A DNA stretch of 64,000 nucleotides. Origin: Polymorphum gilvum SL003B-26A1 (GTDB lineage Bacteria; Pseudomonadota; Alphaproteobacteria; Rhizobiales; Stappiaceae). The notes below the pieces were generated by a model. It was not told the DNA's origin. It worked only from the letters and a program-made list of their open reading frames with translations, and did not search any database. Made by a program: the position numbers and the translations under genes. The stretch lies in the NCBI RefSeq assembly GCF_000192745.1, contig NC_015259.1:4417001-4481000 (forward strand), written 5' to 3'. Each line of letters starts with the position of its first letter. Position 1 is the first letter of the stretch. Positions 61,944 through 64,000 of the stretch are shown piece after piece.

Positions 61944-62801
61944 ATGTCCTTGTTCGGATTGACTCTCGTTCTTGCCGCAGCCTTCTGCCACGCGACCTGG
62001 AACTTCTTCGTCAAGCGGATCGGCGGCGGGCCGGAACTGGTCTGGCTGTTCTCCGTCGTCTCCGTCGTGCTCTACATGCCGCTGGCGCTCTACCTCCTGG
62101 TCACGGCCGCGCCGGAGTTCGGACCGGAGCAGATCGGCTTCCTCGCCGGCAGCACCGTGCTCCACCTCGCCTATTTCCTCCTCCTGCAGCGGGGTTATCG
62201 CGTCGGCGACCTGTCGCTGGTCTATCCGGTCGCGCGGGCGACCGGGCCGCTCCTGTCGACGGGCTTTGCCGTCGCCTTCCTGGGCGAACGGATCAGCGGC
62301 CAGATCGCCCTCGGCGGCCTCGCGGTGATCGTCGGCGTGCTGTTCCTGACCGGCGGGATCCGGCGTAGCGTGCGGTCCGTCGTCGCCTCGATCGGCTTCG
62401 GCCTGGGCGCAGGCCTGCTGATCGGCAGCTATACCGTGTGGGACGCGCATGCCGTCGCCGCCCTCGCCATTCCGCCGCTGCTGCTCGATTATGTGTCGAC
62501 CTGCGGGCGGATCGTCCTGCTCGCCCCGCTCGCCATGCGGCGGCGGCAGTTGATGGCGCAACACTGGCGCAACCATCGCGGCGGCGTCGTCGCCATCGCC
62601 CTGTTCAACCCGCTCGCCTATATCCTCGTGCTGCACGCGCTGATCTTCACGCCGGTCGTCTACGTGGCGCCGACCCGCGAACTCAGCGTGCTGCTCACCG
62701 TCGTCGCCGGCTCCATCCTGCTCGGCGAAGGCCACCTGCGCCGGCGGCTGCCCTGGGCGGGCGTGATCGTCGCCGGCGTCGCGCTGCTGGCAACCGGGTG
62801 A
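61944..62801 (+). CDS. EamA/DMT-family transporter
   Basis: A 285-residue membrane protein with ten predicted helices in two EamA halves (about 1-135 and 150-285). Typical blocks: AAAFCHATWNFFVKRIGGG, RVGDLSLVYPVARATGPLLS, FLGERISGQIALGGLAVIVG and, in the second half, VYVAPTRELSVLLTVVAGSI and LLGEGHLRRRLPWAGVIVAG. DMT proteins export or import varied metabolites; the substrate is not predictable. AGGTG lies seven bases before the ATG at 61944. Confidence 0.92.
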   Translation: MSLFGLTLVLAAAFCHATWNFFVKRIGGGPELVWLFSVVSVVLYMPLALYLLVTAAPEFGPEQIGFLAGSTVLHLAYFLLLQRGYRVGDLSLVYPVARATGPLLSTGFAVAFLGERISGQIALGGLAVIVGVLFLTGGIRRSVRSVVASIGFGLGAGLLIGSYTVWDAHAVAALAIPPLLLDYVSTCGRIVLLAPLAMRRRQLMAQHWRNHRGGVVAIALFNPLAYILVLHALIFTPVVYVAPTRELSVLLTVVAGSILLGEGHLRRRLPWAGVIVAGVALLATG

Positions 62802-62871
62802 AACGGCGGTTGCACCGGCGCCGCGGCGCAGGCAGGGTGTTGCCAGACCTCTTCCCCGTCAAAGGACCCCG

Positions 62872-63237
62872 ATGACCCGATCCGAGTTCGACGCCTGGTG
62901 TGCCGTGCTTCCCGCCGCCACCCATGTCATCCAGTGGGGTGGCGCCTCGGTGTGGAAGGTCGGCGGCAAGATCTTCGCGATCTGCTCGAGCTGGGACGCA
63001 GGCGCCGGCGAGCGGATCAGCTTCAAGTGCTCCGACCTGTCCTATGCGCTGCTGGTCCAGCAGGACGGATTCGCCCCGGCGCCCTATCTCGCCCGGGCCA
63101 AATGGGTGCAGATGCAGACGTCCGACGCGCTCGGCGACGACGATCTCAGGTCTTATCTCGCCGCCGCCCATAACCTCGTCGCCGCAACGCTGCCGAAGCG
63201 GCTGCGCGCGCAGCTGCGACTGGACGCCGGCGCCTGA
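62872..63237 (+). CDS. MmcQ/YjbR family protein
   Basis: A 121-residue MmcQ/YjbR-type protein with a double-wing-like fold: MTRSEFDAWCAVLPAATHVI, QWGGASVWKVGGKIFAICSS, ISFKCSDLSYALLVQQDGFA, PAPYLARAKWVQMQT and LRSYLAAAHNLVAATLPKRL. Members are described as DNA-binding or of unknown role. AAAGGA lies six bases before the ATG. The stop shares a base with the start of the downstream MFS gene (TGATG). Confidence 0.9.
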   Translation: MTRSEFDAWCAVLPAATHVIQWGGASVWKVGGKIFAICSSWDAGAGERISFKCSDLSYALLVQQDGFAPAPYLARAKWVQMQTSDALGDDDLRSYLAAAHNLVAATLPKRLRAQLRLDAGA

Positions 63238-64000
63238 TGCCCGTCGCGTCGCACGGCGCCAAGGCGCGGGCCCTGTCGATCCTGATGGTGGCGGAGATCG
63301 CCGGCATGAGCCTGTGGTTCATATCCGCCGCGATCCTGCCGGACATGATCGCCGAACATCCCTTCTCGGCCCTGCGCCAGGCGGCGCTGTCAAGCGCGGT
63401 GCAGGCCGGTTTCGTCGTCGGAGCCCTCGCCTCGGCGATCCTCGGCCTGCCCGACCGCTTCGATCCGCGCCGGCTGTTCGCGCTGTGCGCCGTCACCGCC
63501 GCCCTCGCCAACGCGGCACTGCTGACGCTGGAGCCCGGCGGCAATGCTGCCATCCTGGCCCGCTTCGCCACCGGCGCGCTGCTCGCCGGGGTCTATCCGG
63601 TCGGGCTCAAGATCGCCGTCGGCTGGGGTCGGGAGGACCGGGGCTTCCTGGTCGGGACGCTGGTTGGCGCGCTCACCTTCGGTTCGGCTGCACCGCATCT
63701 GCTCGCGCTCGCCGGCGGCACGGACTGGCGATGGGCGGTCGGCGCCGCCTCGTTCGCGGCCGCCGGCGGCGGCCTGCTGTGTCTCGCCGCCGGGCTCGGG
63801 CCCCATCACGGCACCGCGGCCCGCTTCGACATCCGCGCCATCGGCCTCGCCTGGAGCAACCGCAAGATCCGCCTCGCCTATGCCGGCTATCTCGGCCACA
63901 TGTGGGAGCTCTATGCCATGTGGGCATGGATCGGGCTTGCCCTCACGGGGTCCTTCGCCGCGCATATGGCCGAGGCCGAGGCGGTCGCCCTCGGACGCCT
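63237..64000 (+). CDS. MFS transporter, N-terminal part (runs off window)
   Basis: An open frame of 254 codons continues past the right edge. The start reads ALSILMVAEIAGMSLWFISA, then AALSSAVQAGFVVGALASAI, DRFDPRRLFALCAVTAALAN and FATGALLAGVYPVGLKIAVG, and a second membrane block begins near FGSAAPHLLALAGG. These are the first helices and loops of a major facilitator (nitrate/nitrite or CynX-like) transporter; a full protein should have about 380-400 residues. The ATG overlaps the MmcQ/YjbR stop, so the two are co-translated. Confidence 0.88.
   Translation, partial: MPVASHGAKARALSILMVAEIAGMSLWFISAAILPDMIAEHPFSALRQAALSSAVQAGFVVGALASAILGLPDRFDPRRLFALCAVTAALANAALLTLEPGGNAAILARFATGALLAGVYPVGLKIAVGWGREDRGFLVGTLVGALTFGSAAPHLLALAGGTDWRWAVGAASFAAAGGGLLCLAAGLGPHHGTAARFDIRAIGLAWSNRKIRLAYAGYLGHMWELYAMWAWIGLALTGSFAAHMAEAEAVALGR

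Overview
The window is GC-rich alphaproteobacterial DNA, most likely from a member of the Hyphomicrobiales (Rhizobiales). The best evidence is the core block rplU-rpmA-(GNAT)-obgE-proB-proA-nadD-rsfS-rlmH-envC-like-ctpA-divergent polysaccharide deacetylase-rppH (30.4-43.0 kb), an order typical of that group. A tRNA-Ser(CGA) at 29.8 kb separates an accessory half on the left from a mostly chromosomal half on the right.

Left half, mobile DNA. Positions 1-2148 are the right part of an IS66-family element (tnpA tail, tnpB, tnpC) inserted in a prophage portal gene. The prophage runs from there to about 19.6 kb. It holds a packaging block on the minus strand (terminase small subunit, large subunit, gpW-like joining protein, truncated portal). 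It also has two short plus-strand genes, one of them DUF3489. A minus-strand early operon encodes a primase-helicase, three small proteins, a ParB-domain DNA methyltransferase, a cytosine methyltransferase and a small membrane protein. A ParDE-type toxin-antitoxin pair and one unknown gene follow, then a tightly overlapping plus-strand mobility operon with a DUF2924 protein, a large serine recombinase and an HTH protein. The large terminase carries a 367-residue intein in its ATP-binding loop; its residues fit class 3 inteins, and both LAGLIDADG motifs are present.

From 19.86 to 23.87 kb lies a membrane PAS-GGDEF-EAL gene split by a complete IS481-family element (21833-23055, 7-bp target duplication). 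The insertion leaves a GGDEF-only protein and a detached EAL half. From 24.3 to 29.3 kb comes a transport cassette: MTHFS-like protein, Tat-exported NMT1/THI5-like binding protein, ATPase and a double-length permease. A divergent RpiR-type regulator and a clear GTTTCAC/GTGAAAC operator control region accompany it.

Right half, mainly housekeeping. The rplU-rpmA operon has a visible promoter, a leader hairpin and a terminator. Three overlapping GNAT genes precede obgE. Next come proline and NAD biosynthesis, ribosome silencing and 23S methylation genes, then cell-wall genes (EnvC-like, CtpA, deacetylase) and rppH. After these are an SDR/acyl-CoA dehydrogenase pair, queG with a GST gene, uppP, a secreted serine hydrolase, maiA, an MltB-type transglycosylase, a CHASE/HWE sensor kinase, a DUF892 ferritin-like protein and a voltage-sensor K+-channel-like protein. 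The window closes with a TPP-dependent enzyme, a 31-residue ORF with an excellent ribosome-binding site and its own terminator, a YeeE/YedE sulfur transporter, a TTC38-like TPR protein, OpgC, Hsp20-DUF1150, an EamA transporter, an MmcQ/YjbR protein and a truncated MFS transporter.

All assignments come from reading the sequence and remembered family motifs. No database search was run.
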